A DNA stretch of 64,000 nucleotides from Planococcus citri (lineage: Eukaryota > Arthropoda > Insecta > Hemiptera > Pseudococcidae): the NCBI RefSeq assembly GCF_950023065.1, contig NC_088679.1, forward strand, positions 65,286,001-65,350,000, given 5' to 3'. The notes below the pieces were generated by a model. It was not told the origin of the DNA and made no database searches. It saw only the letters and a program-made list of their open reading frames with translations. The position numbers and the translations under genes were made by a program. Position 1 is the first letter of the stretch. Each line of letters begins with the position of its first letter. Below are positions 22,830-34,200 of this stretch, piece after piece.

Positions 22830-24950
22830 TGTTCGCCATCAACAAGTTTTTGTCGTTGTCTGAACATTACGCGCTTATTTGCGTTAACGTTTTACGAATA
22901 GTTCGCGAATGAATTAGTTCGGCTCGTTTCTTTAAGTAGAGTTACTTACTAGCTGTATAAGACCACCACGAGCTATTGGTGGTCGTGTAGTGTGGATAGA
23001 GTAAAAAAATGCAAGTCCAAACTGGTGATAATTATTAGGCTACGGTGAGATTTTATTGCACTGGCAATTTTTATTATTTCTTTTTAAAGGCAACAACTCG
23101 TCTGCGAGCACGTCGACTAGAAAGGAAAAGTTGTCGGACTCTCGGGTCATTTTTACAAACGTGTACCGTTACCCCGGACCCAGCCCTGCCTTGTTCTGCC
23201 ATTCAAGCCACACACAACCTAAACCAGATGCATCTTTTCGAGATCACTACCTGCCATATAGCTTCCAGCTACTAATTCTCCATAATCAACCCGAACCATC
23301 ATCGACGAGAAATTAGAATTTTCAATTTTAATATAAATATCATCTCGCTTTTACATTCGCGGTATTTCACGATCTGCCATCAAATTAATCACCGCATCTC
23401 TCACGTGGTACTCGTCGCTCTTTCCCCTCTATATTTTTTTCTACTCCTTATATACTCTATGAAAAATTCAAATCATTTCGTTCGTTTGATCTACCAGCTT
23501 ATGATCAACAAACCGTAAGCCAACCAATTTATCACATTACGGGGTAACTTGACTTCGAGCAGAAGAGAAAAAAGCACCAAGGTCGTTCAAGGTAGAAAAT
23601 CATAACGTAACGTTATAGGTATAAGAAAAGACAACGCAGACAGAAACAAAAAAAAAAAACTCGAAAATTGGAATTTTTAATTCCAACGAATTGTATCTAC
23701 TCTACGAGTTGAAATTATCCTAAAATGTCACGTTCGCGTAGTAAGTAGGTAGGTAGTAATCGTCGAATTACACAGGTCATAAATTTTAAATCGTTGACGC
23801 GACCCGCGGAAATTACCTGTTTAATATAATTATATCAGACGTAACCGAACGTTGGCTGAATTTGTTTACCTATAAGACGTAAAATACATAGTTACAATGG
23901 CGTTTTGTGTCCGTTCACGTAGCCTTATTTGAATGAAAATTAGAAATATTAACCTTTAAATGTGTCGTCTGTCGGAGACTCGAAGGCAGGGTATTTTTTT
24001 TGTCAACAAGGTTCTTGGAGCGTACAAATACAATATAGATAAGTCATATTTATGGAAATTCTGGTGATGGTGGTGATGTCGACTGGTGTGAAGATAATTC
24101 GTACAGGTATCACTTCATCAGAGGTAACAAAAATGGTGATCAATGAAACGGTTTTCGGATGTTTGGCTGATAAATGGAGAAAAAAACTACAAAAAATCTA
24201 AAAACAAGAATTCATTTTTGGATTGACGAGTATGAGTAATTTTAAAAAATAATTTTTTAAAAATATAAAAAATTGATTTTATAGTGATTTTTAAAACTTT
24301 TTCTTAAAAAATATATACCTACTATTTATGTTTTTCAACAAAATTAAACTGGGATCCTGTAATTATTTCGTTTCACCCCCCCCCCCCCCAACCCCCACAA
24401 ACACACTCACTTCTGAAAATCTGAAATTGATAAAGAGAAGTTAATAAATTTGCATACTCTTTGTATGAAGGAGCGGAGTTGAAAAAGTTGAGAAACAATC
24501 AATCACCTTGAGAAGAATCTTCGATTCGGAGTTCGATTCTTTCTTAAGATTCTTAAAACAGTCGAGTTAACCAAAAGTTCGAGAAAACTTGAAAAATTAA
24601 GCAAAATTTAAAAATAGGCATAGGTATTACAATTTCTTTTGAATTCTCCATAATTTCGAATCAAAATCCTTCTACAATTGATAACTCCCATGTTTGAAAG
24701 AAAGCCTTCATCGGTTCCTAAACAATGTTGACATCCTTGCATGAAACTCCTAATAAGTGGACAATTTATTTTTAAAATTTAGCATTTTCAATCAAAATCT
24801 TCCCAAATAACTTCGTCTTTTTGTTTTCTCGTCTTCCTTTTTTTCATTTCGTCGTTTCGTCATTTTGTCTTCGCGTCTTTCTTTGCGTCTTTGGATCTTT
24901 TCGTCTTTTCCCTTTTCATGCTACTTTCTTTCCCCTCTTTCCATCTTTCT
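22830..24950. other. No gene recognised
   Basis: Mixed sequence with a C-run (24377-24391) and a CT-rich, CGTCTTT-rich stretch (24815-24950) that leads into the minisatellite. Overlapping plus-strand ORFs near 23045-23316 show no domain or consistent splice pattern. Confidence 0.4.
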
Positions 24951-24953
24951 TCA

Positions 24954-25250
24954 GACCCAAGTTAGAACCTGTGTTTGAAAAACAACCAGTTTTTAATCAG
25001 TGAGTGTGTTCAGACCCAAAGTTAGAATCTGCGTTCGGAGACACACCCCCACTTAATCAGTGGATGTGTTCAGACACAAGTTAGGACCAGTGTTTCAAAC
25101 AGACACTGTTCTCAATCAGTGTGTGTGTTCACATCCAATTTACGATAGGTGTTTGAAACAGACACTGATTTCAATCAGTGGGTGTGATCAGACCAAAGTT
25201 AGGATCAAGGTTTGATCAGTGGGTGTGTTCAAACACAAGTAAAAAACCAG
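24954..25250. repeat. Leading ~60-bp tandem repeat of the 25-kb array
   Basis: Units contain GTGTGTTCAGACCCAAGTTAG, a GTGTTTGAAACAGACACTG block and AATCAGTGGG, with a period near 60 bp. The 33-bp unit that dominates afterwards shares the CAGACAC and AATCAGTGGGTGTGTTC parts, so the short unit may derive from the long one. Confidence 0.7.
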
Positions 25251-28200
25251 TGGTAGTGACAGACACTATTTAAATCAAAACCAGCAGTAGTGACAGACAC
25301 CATTTAAATCAAAACCAGTGGTAGAAACAGACACCATTATTAAATCAAGACCAGCGGTGTGACAGATACCATTCAAATCAGTGGGTGTGTTCAAACCCAA
25401 GTAAAAATCCAGTGGTAGTGACAGACACCATTTAAATCAAATCCGGTGGTAGTGACAGACACCCTTTAAATCAAAATCAGTGGCAGTTACTGATACCCAT
25501 CCAAATCAAAACCAGTGGTAGTGACAGACACCATTTAAATCAAAACCAGTGTTAGTGACAGACACCCATCAAATCAGTGGGTATGTTCAAACCCAAGTAA
25601 TAAGCAAGGGGTAGTGACAGACACCATTCAAAACCAGTGGTGGTGACAGACACCATTTAAATCAAAACCAGTGGCAGTGACAGACACCATTTAAATTGAA
25701 ACCAGTGGTAGTGACAGACAGAATTTAAATAAATCCAGTGGTAGTGACAGACACCACTTAAAGCAAAACCAGTGGTAGTGAAAGACACCATTTAAAACAA
25801 AACCAGTGGTAGCGACAGACACCATTTAAATCAAAACCAGTGGCAGTGACAGACACCATTTAAATTGAAACCAGTGGTAGTGACAGACACCATTCAAATC
25901 AAAACCAGTAGTAGTGACAGACAGAATTTAAATAAATCCAGTGGTAGTGACAGACACCAATTAAAGCAAAACCAGTGGTAGTGACAGACACCGTTTTAAT
26001 CAAAACCAATGGCAGTGACAGACACCATTTAAATTGAAACCAGTGGTAGTGACAGACACCATACAAATCAGTGGGTGTGTTTAAACCCAAGTAATAAGCA
26101 AGGGGTAGTGACAGACACCATTCAAAACCAGTGGTGGTGACAGACACCATTTAAATCAAAACCAGTGGCAGTGACAGACACCATTTAAATTGAAACCAGT
26201 GGTAGTGACAGACAGAATTTAAATAAATCCAGTGGTAGTGACAGACACCACTTAAAGCAAAACCAGTGGTAGTGAAAGACACCATTTAAAACAAAACCAG
26301 TGGTAGCGACAGACACCATTTAAATCAAAACCAGTGGCAGTGACAGACACCATTTAAATTGAAACCAGTGGTAGTGACAGACACCATTCAAATCAAAACC
26401 AGTAGTAGTGACAGACAGAATTTAAATAAATCCAGTGGTAGTGACAGACACCAATTAAAGCAAAACCAGTGGTAGTGACAGACACCGTTTTAATCAAAAC
26501 CAATGGCAGTGACAGACACCATTTAAATTGAAACCAGTGGTAGTGACAGACACCATACAAATCAGTGGGTGTGTTTAAACCCAAGTAATAAGCAAGTGGT
26601 AGTGACAGACACAATTTAAATCAGCGGTTGTGTTCAAACCTTTGTGAAAACCTGTGGTAGTGAGAGACACTATTCAAATCAGTGGGTGTGTTTGAACCCA
26701 AGTAAAAATCCAGTGGTAGTGACAGACACCATTTAAATCAAATCCGGTGGTAGTGACAGGCATCCTTTAAATCAAAACCAGTGACAGTTACTGACACCAT
26801 TTAAAGCAAAACCAGTGGTAGTGACAGACACAATTTAAATCAAAACCAGTGGTAGTGACAGACACGATTTACGGATTTAAATAAATCCAGTGGTAGTGAC
26901 AGACACCATTTAAAGCAAAACCAGTGGTAGTCACAGACAGAATTTAAATAAATCCAGTGGTAGTGACAGGCACCATTTAACGCAAAACCAGTGGTAGTGA
27001 CTGACACCATTCAAATCGGTGGGTGTGTTCAAACCCATGTAAGAAACCAGTGGTAGTGACAGACACCATTTCAATCAGCGGGTGTGTTCAACCCCAAGTA
27101 AAAATCCAGTGGTATTGGCAGCCACTATTTAAATCAAATCCAGTGGCAGTGACAGACTCCATTCAAATCAAATCCTGTGGCAGTGACAGACACCCTTTAA
27201 ATCGAAACGAGTGGTAGTGACAGACACCATTCAAATCAGTGGGTGTGTTTAAACCCAAGTACTAAGCAAGTGGTAGGGACAGACACCGTTTAAATCAAAA
27301 CCAGTGGCAGTAACTGACACCATTTGAAGCAAAACCAGTGGTAGTGACAGACACCATTTAAATCAAAAACAGTGGTAGTGACAGACACTGTTTAAATAAA
27401 TCCAGTGGTAGTGACAGACACCCTTTAAATCAAAACCAGTGGCAGTTACTGATACCATCCAAATCAAAACCAGTGGTAGTGACAGACACCATTTAAATCA
27501 AACCCAGTGACAGTTACTGACACCATTATTAAATCAAAACCAGTGGTAGTGACAGACACCATTATTAAATCAAAACCAGTGGTAGTGACAGACACCCATC
27601 AAATCAGTGGGTATGTTCAAACCCAAGTAATAAGCTAGGGGTAGTGACAGACACCATATAAATCAAAACCAGTGGTGGTGACAGACACCATTTAAAGCAA
27701 AACCAGTGGTAGTGACAAACACCATTTAAATCAAAAACAGTGGTAGTGACAGACACCGTTTAAATAAATCCAGTGGTAGTGACAGACACCATTTAAATCA
27801 GCGGTTTTGTTCAAACCTTTGTGAAAACCTGTGGTAGTGAGAGACACCATTCAAATCAGTGGGTGTGTTCAACCCCAAGTAAAAATCCAGTAATAGTGAC
27901 AGACACCATTCAAGTCAGTGGTAGTGACTGACACCATTCCAATCGGTGGGTGTGTTCAAACCTTTGTAAAAACCTGTGGTAGTGGAGAGACACCATTCAA
28001 ATCAGTGAGTGTGTTCAAACCCAAGTAAGAAACCTGTGGTAGTGACAGACACCATTTGAATCAGCAGGTGTATTACAACTTTTGTAAAAAAAAAACTATG
28101 TTAGTGAGAGACACCATTCAAATCAGTGGGTGTGTTCAAACCCAAGTAAAAAACCAGTGGTAGTGACAGACACCATTTAAATCAAAACCAGTGGTAGTGA

Positions 28201-28254
28201 CTGACACCATTCAAATCGGTGGGTGTGTTCAAACCTTTGTAAAAACCTGTGGTA
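25240..28254. repeat. ~33-bp minisatellite (ACCAGTGGTAGTGACAGACA unit)
   Basis: About 3 kb of tandem units of the form AAACCAGTGGTAGTGACAGACACC then ATTTAAATC, period ~33 bp. Occasional AATCAGTGGGTGTGTTCAAACCCAAGT units are interspersed. Palindromic TTTAAA closes most units. The array continues after the 892-bp insertion (29165-29260). Minus-strand ORFs such as 25899-26150 are translations of the repeat. Confidence 0.93.
25601..26588. repeat. 494-bp higher-order unit, two apparently identical copies
   Basis: The blocks 25601-26094 and 26095-26588 each begin TAAGCAAGGGGTAGTG and read the same base for base in a side-by-side comparison by eye. They share rare variants such as GTAGTGAAAGACACC, GGTAGCGACAG and CCAGTAGTAGTG. 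Neighbouring 33-bp units differ by several percent, so this is a recent duplication of about fifteen units (or an assembly repeat). Confidence 0.88.
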
Positions 28255-28263
28255 GTGTAGAGA

Positions 28264-29155
28264 AGGAGTCCATCCTGACCGGAACCGGAACACCTTATTG
28301 ATGACGTCATAGCACTATTTCTCGATGATTATTTATCATTTTCCGAGTTTTCGCAGGTAATTGTATGGTAGAAATTCAGTTTTTCGACTTTATTCATTAT
28401 TGGTAGGGGAATAAGTGAATTTGCGTAATGCGTAAATTTCGATGATGACTTTTCTTAATTAAAATGAAATTTTTCGTCGAATGGTTTGTTTTCCAGTAGA
28501 ATTGCAGAAACAACGACTTTATATTACCTATAATATAAAGTATTTTCATCCATGGATAAATTGTTATGTAAGTATATTGAATTGAATTATTGAAATTTCT
28601 CAAAATTTTCAATGAAAACACTGGTGTTTTAAAATACCAAAATCAAAGGTGCTACTGTTTATCTTTCAGAATTCATTAAAGCTCAACGTTCGATTTTTAC
28701 TCCGCATCTTTGGTTTTCACAACTTGGAGCTTTAATGAATTTTGAACAATAAACGCTTGAGTGAGCCTTTGGGTAAAAAAAAACAAACATTTCGAACAGA
28801 ATAAAATTGTGAACATTTTGAAACACTCATGTGCTCACTAAAAATTTCGAGAACTTATTATTCAAAGTGTCTTACATAAATCCGTGAATGAAAATACTTT
28901 CATAAAGTCGTTTGTTTTTACACAAAAACAAAAATGTTCACACCATTCGATGAGAAATTCAATTTTACTTCAGAAAAGTCCTCATCAAAATTTATATAAT
29001 TCACTATTTCGTTATTTATACTAAAAAAGTAGAAAAAGAGACCTTTTTCCCATAAATAAATGAAAACTTCTACTGAAAACATTGAAAAAAACATCGAGAA
29101 GTTGAGCTATGACGTCATTAGTAATGTGCTCCGATTCCGGTCAAGATGGACTCCT
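28264..29155. mobile_element. 892-bp foldback (palindromic) element in the minisatellite
   Basis: The element begins AGGAGTCCATCCTGACCGGA and ends with the inverse; the outer 50 bases match at about 44 positions. The inversion continues inward to the centre near 28709. Matching landmarks include GATGACGTCATAGC, TTCTCGATG, TCGAATGGT, ACGACTTTAT, AGTATTTTCAT and finally ATTCATTAAAGCTC facing GAGCTTTAATGAAT. Flanks are GTGTAGAGA and GTGGAGAGA (8 of 9 identical), a likely 9-bp target duplication, as for Mutator-like elements. The array unit GTAGTGGAGAGACACC seen near 27980 shows the empty site. No ORF of note. Confidence 0.88.
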
Positions 29156-29164
29156 GTGGAGAGA

Positions 29165-29260
29165 CACCATTCAAATCAGTGAGTGTGTTCAAACCCAAGT
29201 AAAAAACCAGTGGTTGTGACAGACACCATTTAAATCAGAGGGTATATTCAAACCCAAGGT
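29165..29260. repeat. Minisatellite remnant after the insertion
   Basis: Three further units (CAGTGAGTGTGTTCAAACCC, CAGTGGTTGTGACAGACACC) continue the array interrupted by the 892-bp element. Confidence 0.85.
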
Positions 29261-29279
29261 TGAAACCAAAAGATAAAAA

Positions 29280-29934
29280 GTTGATATCTGTATCTGTTTT
29301 TTAAAAATTTTGAAATCCTTTCGAATAACACTTGTTCTCAAAGTTGGGAGATTTCGATTTTTTGTCATCCAGAGGGGAGTGGGGTTGTGGGCATGAAACT
29401 TTCAGGTAAATAGTGCTTTTCTGATGAATATGGACTACTCCATGAATTAAAATGTAATTACCTACATAATAATTTCAATTTTTAAAATTTTTCCTAGGTA
29501 TTTTTTGAAATGCAGTTGTGGGAGGGGAAGTTCCTTACACGACTCAACTTTTCCATTATCTTCACAGAATAATTGTTTTTTTCACAAAAACTCCAAAGTT
29601 CGGGGAGTGGGAGCAAAAAAAATCGTAAAAATTAATGGGAATGAGGGGCTTATTCTTATATGAGTCGGTTTTATCCAAGCAGGGGCTTTCTCAGGTGTTG
29701 GATCTAAAAAAAAATCCGTTTCAAGAGAAAGAACATCGAAAAAGAATTGCCTCGAGTATAAATACATAATGTGTGAGATACACTGTAATAGTTAGGCAAA
29801 CTGGTTAGGCAATTCTATTAACACTATCGCACTATCGCATCGTCTCACTGTCCACTCCACCTGTCCACCATAAATGTTACGACAACGCCAATATAGTTTT
29901 GCATACACACTTCACAGATAACGAAAACGTCAAC
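29280..29934. other. Intergenic spacer between minisatellite and ATPase gene 3' end
   Basis: AT-rich sequence with no recognisable gene. It separates the tandem array from the presumed poly(A) site of the minus-strand ATPase gene. Confidence 0.45.
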
Positions 29935-29953
29935 AACAACATTAACATCGTAT

Positions 29954-29959
29954 TTTATT
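29954..29959 (-). terminator. Candidate polyadenylation signal of the P5B ATPase gene
   Basis: AATAAA on the minus strand, about 330 bases after the stop codon. It is a reasonable cleavage/polyadenylation signal, but other AT-rich variants are nearby and no transcript evidence is available. Confidence 0.35.
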
Positions 29960-30284
29960 CGAGATTTTTAAAAAAAAGAAACAATCAAACAAACGAAAAA
30001 ACAAAACACAAAATAGACAAAATGAAGATCGCGTAATAAAAATAAAAATTATGTACAAACAGTTCATCTTAGCTCGCTAGACAGGTAGGTATCATAAGGG
30101 AAATCGCATGTAGATAAATAGGTAATATAGAAGGTAACACAAGAGGTACATTATGATATCAAAATTGAGAATGGGTGGGTTGGTGAAGGTATAAAAAGGG
30201 CAATAAGAACACACAATGTGCAATTACACCTGGTATGGGGGACACGGAGGTAGTAAGTACATACATGCCCAGTAAGGGCGCTTC
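29960..30284 (-). other. Presumed 3' UTR of the P5B ATPase gene
   Basis: Non-coding sequence between the stop codon at 30287-30285 and the AATAAA. It includes A-rich and GTAGGTA-rich stretches and no further ORF of note. Confidence 0.4.
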
Positions 30285-31279
30285 TCAAATGAAATTATAA
30301 CTGCCCATAGTGCCATAGTATTTAGCTCCGGGGCCCATCTGCATCAAATGTTGATCGGACGAATAAATTTGCTGTTTGGAGTTGGATTTGCAGATAGATC
30401 GATCCTGGTCATATTCCGAGTGGATTTTGCGAAGGCGACGCCGATCACGGAACTGTAAAAACTTCACTAGAACGATATTGACGAGCACGTCTTCGATGAG
30501 TAAACTGGCAGCAGCGTTTATGGCGGCCAGACCGACCACTATGAGCGGAAAGTCGAGACTTGGTGGCATTTTAAGTTGAAACTGGTGTTGTAGGAAAACG
30601 GGCGGAGTGACGGTTACAATGCAGGACACCAGAGTCATCGTGGTCAGCGACCAAAACAAGCCGGCGTTCTTGTAGATAGGTTCGCGGTAAGGCTTGCCTA
30701 CTGAAAAAGTCACCGCCAAGATGATGTATTGGAATTGGGACACCGTGTATACGGCGTAATTGTCGTAGTTATCGAATTCGTGTCGAACGGCTAAAGGAGC
30801 AGCCAGCTGGTACCAGTGGAAATTTTTGACCAGAAGCAGCGAGATGGTTTGCACCATAACCATTAGGGCGGTTTGCAGAAGTAAAGATAAGATGGGAACT
30901 GCGGATAGAAGACTAGAAGAGGGAGCTTGTGGGACCAGAGCGCCACCGTAAGGTTTACTTTGACCGAAGAAGAAGGCGAATACGACGATGAGGAAGACAT
31001 CGATGTACAGGAACTCGAAATCAGATAAGGCGCTCCGCTCGCCGTACAGAAGCACTGTCGAGAAGAATTCCAGCAAACTGTACAGGATCATGAATTTGAA
31101 CAGGCCGAATGAGGTGACCAATGCGGTTCGTCCTTCGCGGATTACCTTTGGTACGCAACCGATATCCGCCTGTTGCGAAGTGAACGGTGATGCTACGGAG
31201 GATTCCGCCTCAGAGAGCGAAATACCCACGTCAGCTGTCTTTAGAGCCCCGCAGTCGTTGGCTCCGTCTCCGCACATCG
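30285..31279 (-). CDS. ATP13A3: P5B ATPase coding exon 17, GDGAND hinge and M5-M10
   Basis: Residues 917-1247. MCGDGANDCGALKTADVGIS is the Mg2+-binding hinge. Six hydrophobic spans follow: M5 FGLFKFMILYSLLEFF, M6 FLYIDVFLIVVFAFFFG, M7 ILSLLLQTALMVMV, M8 QFQYIILAVTFSVG, M9 LVSCIVTVTPPVFL and M10 LIVVGLAAINAAASLL. The tail is cytosolic and basic and ends YYGTMGSYNFI. This largest exon (995 nt) carries the stop. Confidence 0.97.
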
Positions 31280-34200
31280 CTGCTCGAAGAAAATAAAAAA
31301 ATGTGAAATTAATTAGGTATACGAATACCTTTAGATTAATTCGATTACATCTTGGAGTTGTTGATTAATTTACGTACCGACATAAAACCCTAAATTTTGC
31401 AACTCTTGTATCACTTGTTGCTTTTGATCGGCGGACATACGAGCGAAAACCACACCATTGGCTAGCACAGTCGCCACACTGGCCGGATAATGTTGCCTAA
31501 TTGCACTCCATGTGTGACCGGTTAACGCGAATTTGCAATCGTTCCGCTGTTTTAGTCCCATTTCAACGTCGCTGCTGCCTTTGTCGTTATTTTGAGGCAT
31601 CGTCAGCTGATAAATTCGCGAAATAAAATATTTTAGGTGTTTGGGTAGGTATAAAGTGATTTAAATACGACTATAATAGTTGATTGCCTGAATGTTATAC
31701 TTACAAATTTTGACGAATCAGCTGCGGTAATGGTGTCTGTATGAATGGCCCCAGAACCACCGCCTCGTATCGTGTACGTTAATTTGGACCGATTGTGGGC
31801 ATCATCGGTGATTCGACCATTGGTCTCGGTTACATTTAAAGTAGCGACGAATTCGTTTCTCGCGATAATTCCGCATTCTTTAGCGACACATATGGCTGTC
31901 TGAATGTTATCACCTGTACAGCAGTTAAAATATCAACACGACCGCAAAATCTTAATGCACAACTGTTCACACTTCACTTTATCAAGGAAAATATTCCAAC
32001 TTGCTCAAAAACTTATGAACCGAACAATAAGGAATCGATAGAAGATCACAAAATACACCAACAGCCGAAAATTCAGGTGCTGAAATGCATTTTTCGATCG
32101 TGGGCAAATTTTTAAAAATTCAAATTTGACCCAAAAATGGAGTAAAAATCAAAATTTTATCAAATTAGTCTTTAAAGCTGAAATTTGGGTTTTACTGCAT
32201 TTTAGATCGCTCGAGTCAATTGGTGATGGTTTTGAACAGTTTTGGAACCTCCAGCCGATTTTCAAATTCTCCATTTTTCGAAAAAAAAAAAAAACAGAAA
32301 AACAATTGTAAGTAACTGGTGGTTAAAATGAAATCTACCCTTATGAGCTCGAATTACCATGATTATGATCCATTCGATCGATTTAGGCTCTTATTTTCAA
32401 AATCATTTCATACTGGCTAAAATCCAAAATTTTCTCAGGCGATCATTTTTGAAAAAAAAAGTGCTGGAGAGGTTAGAACAATTCGGAACATCACCAATTC
32501 ACTTAAGAGGTCGAAAATGGGGTAAAAACCAAATTTCATCCTTTTTTGTTCACGATTCCCAAACAATGATTTTTTTTAATAGTGTACGAAAAAAAATTAA
32601 ATTTGAGACCACACAAAAATATTTTGAAAATCTGTGCCTAATCGTTTGAATGAATCATAATTATGGTGAATTCGAGTTTAGAAATAGGCTACATGAATTT
32701 CAATTCACCCAACTTAATACAGTGTTTTTTTGTTTTGTTTTTTTTTTTTTTGAAAACTGGAGAATCCAAAAATTAGCTGTAAGCTCCAAAATGGCTCAAA
32801 CCCATCACCAATCGACTCGGTACGTCAAAAATAGTGTAAAAACCACATTTCTGCTTTCTAGGTTAACTTTATAAGATTTTGATTTTTCCCATCTTTGGTC
32901 CTAAAATTTTGAATTTTCAAAAATTCGCTAAAAATTGAAAAATGAATTTCAGCACTGGAAATTCTGGCTATTGGTTTATTTTGGATTCCTCTACCGATTC
33001 TTCTGTGTCCAGTTATAAAATTTTTGCGCCAGTTGGGATTAGTACTTCCCTTGTAAGCAATTTTCAGTATGGTGAAGCTGGATTAGGTTAGGTTAGGTTC
33101 GATTAATTAAGCATACCTGTCAACATGACCAGCTTCATGCGAGCTTGTTTTAAATCAGCAATAACTGGAACGGTTTGAGGTTTTAATTTATTTTCAAAAA
33201 TTACAAGTCCGACGAAGATCAAGTCACGTTCCACTTCATCCCTGTGGAGTCGTTTGAGTTTTATTATGTCGATGGATGGAAACGTTCTGTAACCGACGCC
33301 GATTACTCGATAGCCTTTCTCCGTATGCTTCTCTAATACGCTGTGTAAATTTTGTGGCACTGTAAAGCGTTCAGAAAAAACAAAAATTAACTTTAAATAC
33401 TCTCCAGGCTCCAGTAATAGGTTTACAATGATTGGTAGATAAGTAAATGACATCATAAATTCTGCTCCATTTCACTTTTCACCAAAATTTTATTTAAAAA
33501 AAAAAAATAGTTTAAAAATCTTATGCATTTTGTAAAAAAAAACGAAAAATTCACCTCACAACATCTCTATATTCTAAGGCTCTAAAGCGGTAAAATATTC
33601 ATCTGCAGCTCTGTTTTTTTTTTTTTTTTTTTTTTTTCTAATGCTCAAGATTCGCAGCTGTTTTAGGAGCAAAATAAAAACAATTAGGGGAACTTTTCAT
33701 GCCTAAAAAAACTCCTCTTCTTTACTATTCTTAATTGAAATTTGGAATTTTCATTTATTCTTCCCACCTTAAAAAAATGAATGAAAATATTTTGTCTAAA
33801 ATAGATCTTTACTCCTTTCCTAGTTACAAATAAAACTCCTCAAAAACCAAAATACCAACCTTATATTGTTTCACGTGTTGGCTTGCTAATTTGACACTAT
33901 TTTTTTTTCTAGTTTTTAATCATTAAAACTTTACATGTAATATTCTCCTTCTTCGAAAACTTTGATTTTAGAAAATATTTTTCTTGAATGATGAATTGAA
34001 AAAAAAAAACATTGAAAATGTTGAGCCCACTTATTTACCTTCGTTAAAATAAAAATAACAGAAAAAATTGTTTTAGTTTTTCATTTTTCAATTCAGGTTT
34101 GAAGGTTTCGGTTTATTTCCTCCTTCTTTTGAAATTTTGATTTTTTTTTTTCTTTGATGATGTAAAATTGAAAGAAACCAATAAACAAACATTTTGACCC

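Noticed and set aside
25899..26614. Two near-identical minus ORFs (VSVTTTGF repeats)
   Set aside because: Frames left open by chance in the 33-bp array; duplicated because the 494-bp block is duplicated.
24954..28254. CRISPR-like regular repeats
   Set aside because: Contiguous tandem units without unique spacers, in a eukaryotic genome.
28264..29155. The 892-bp insertion as a coding transposon
   Set aside because: The only ORF (28397-28621 minus) is AT-rich noise within one arm.
33084..33098. TTAGG run as an interstitial telomere
   Set aside because: Only three units; too short to mean more than chance in this sequence, though it fits an insect.
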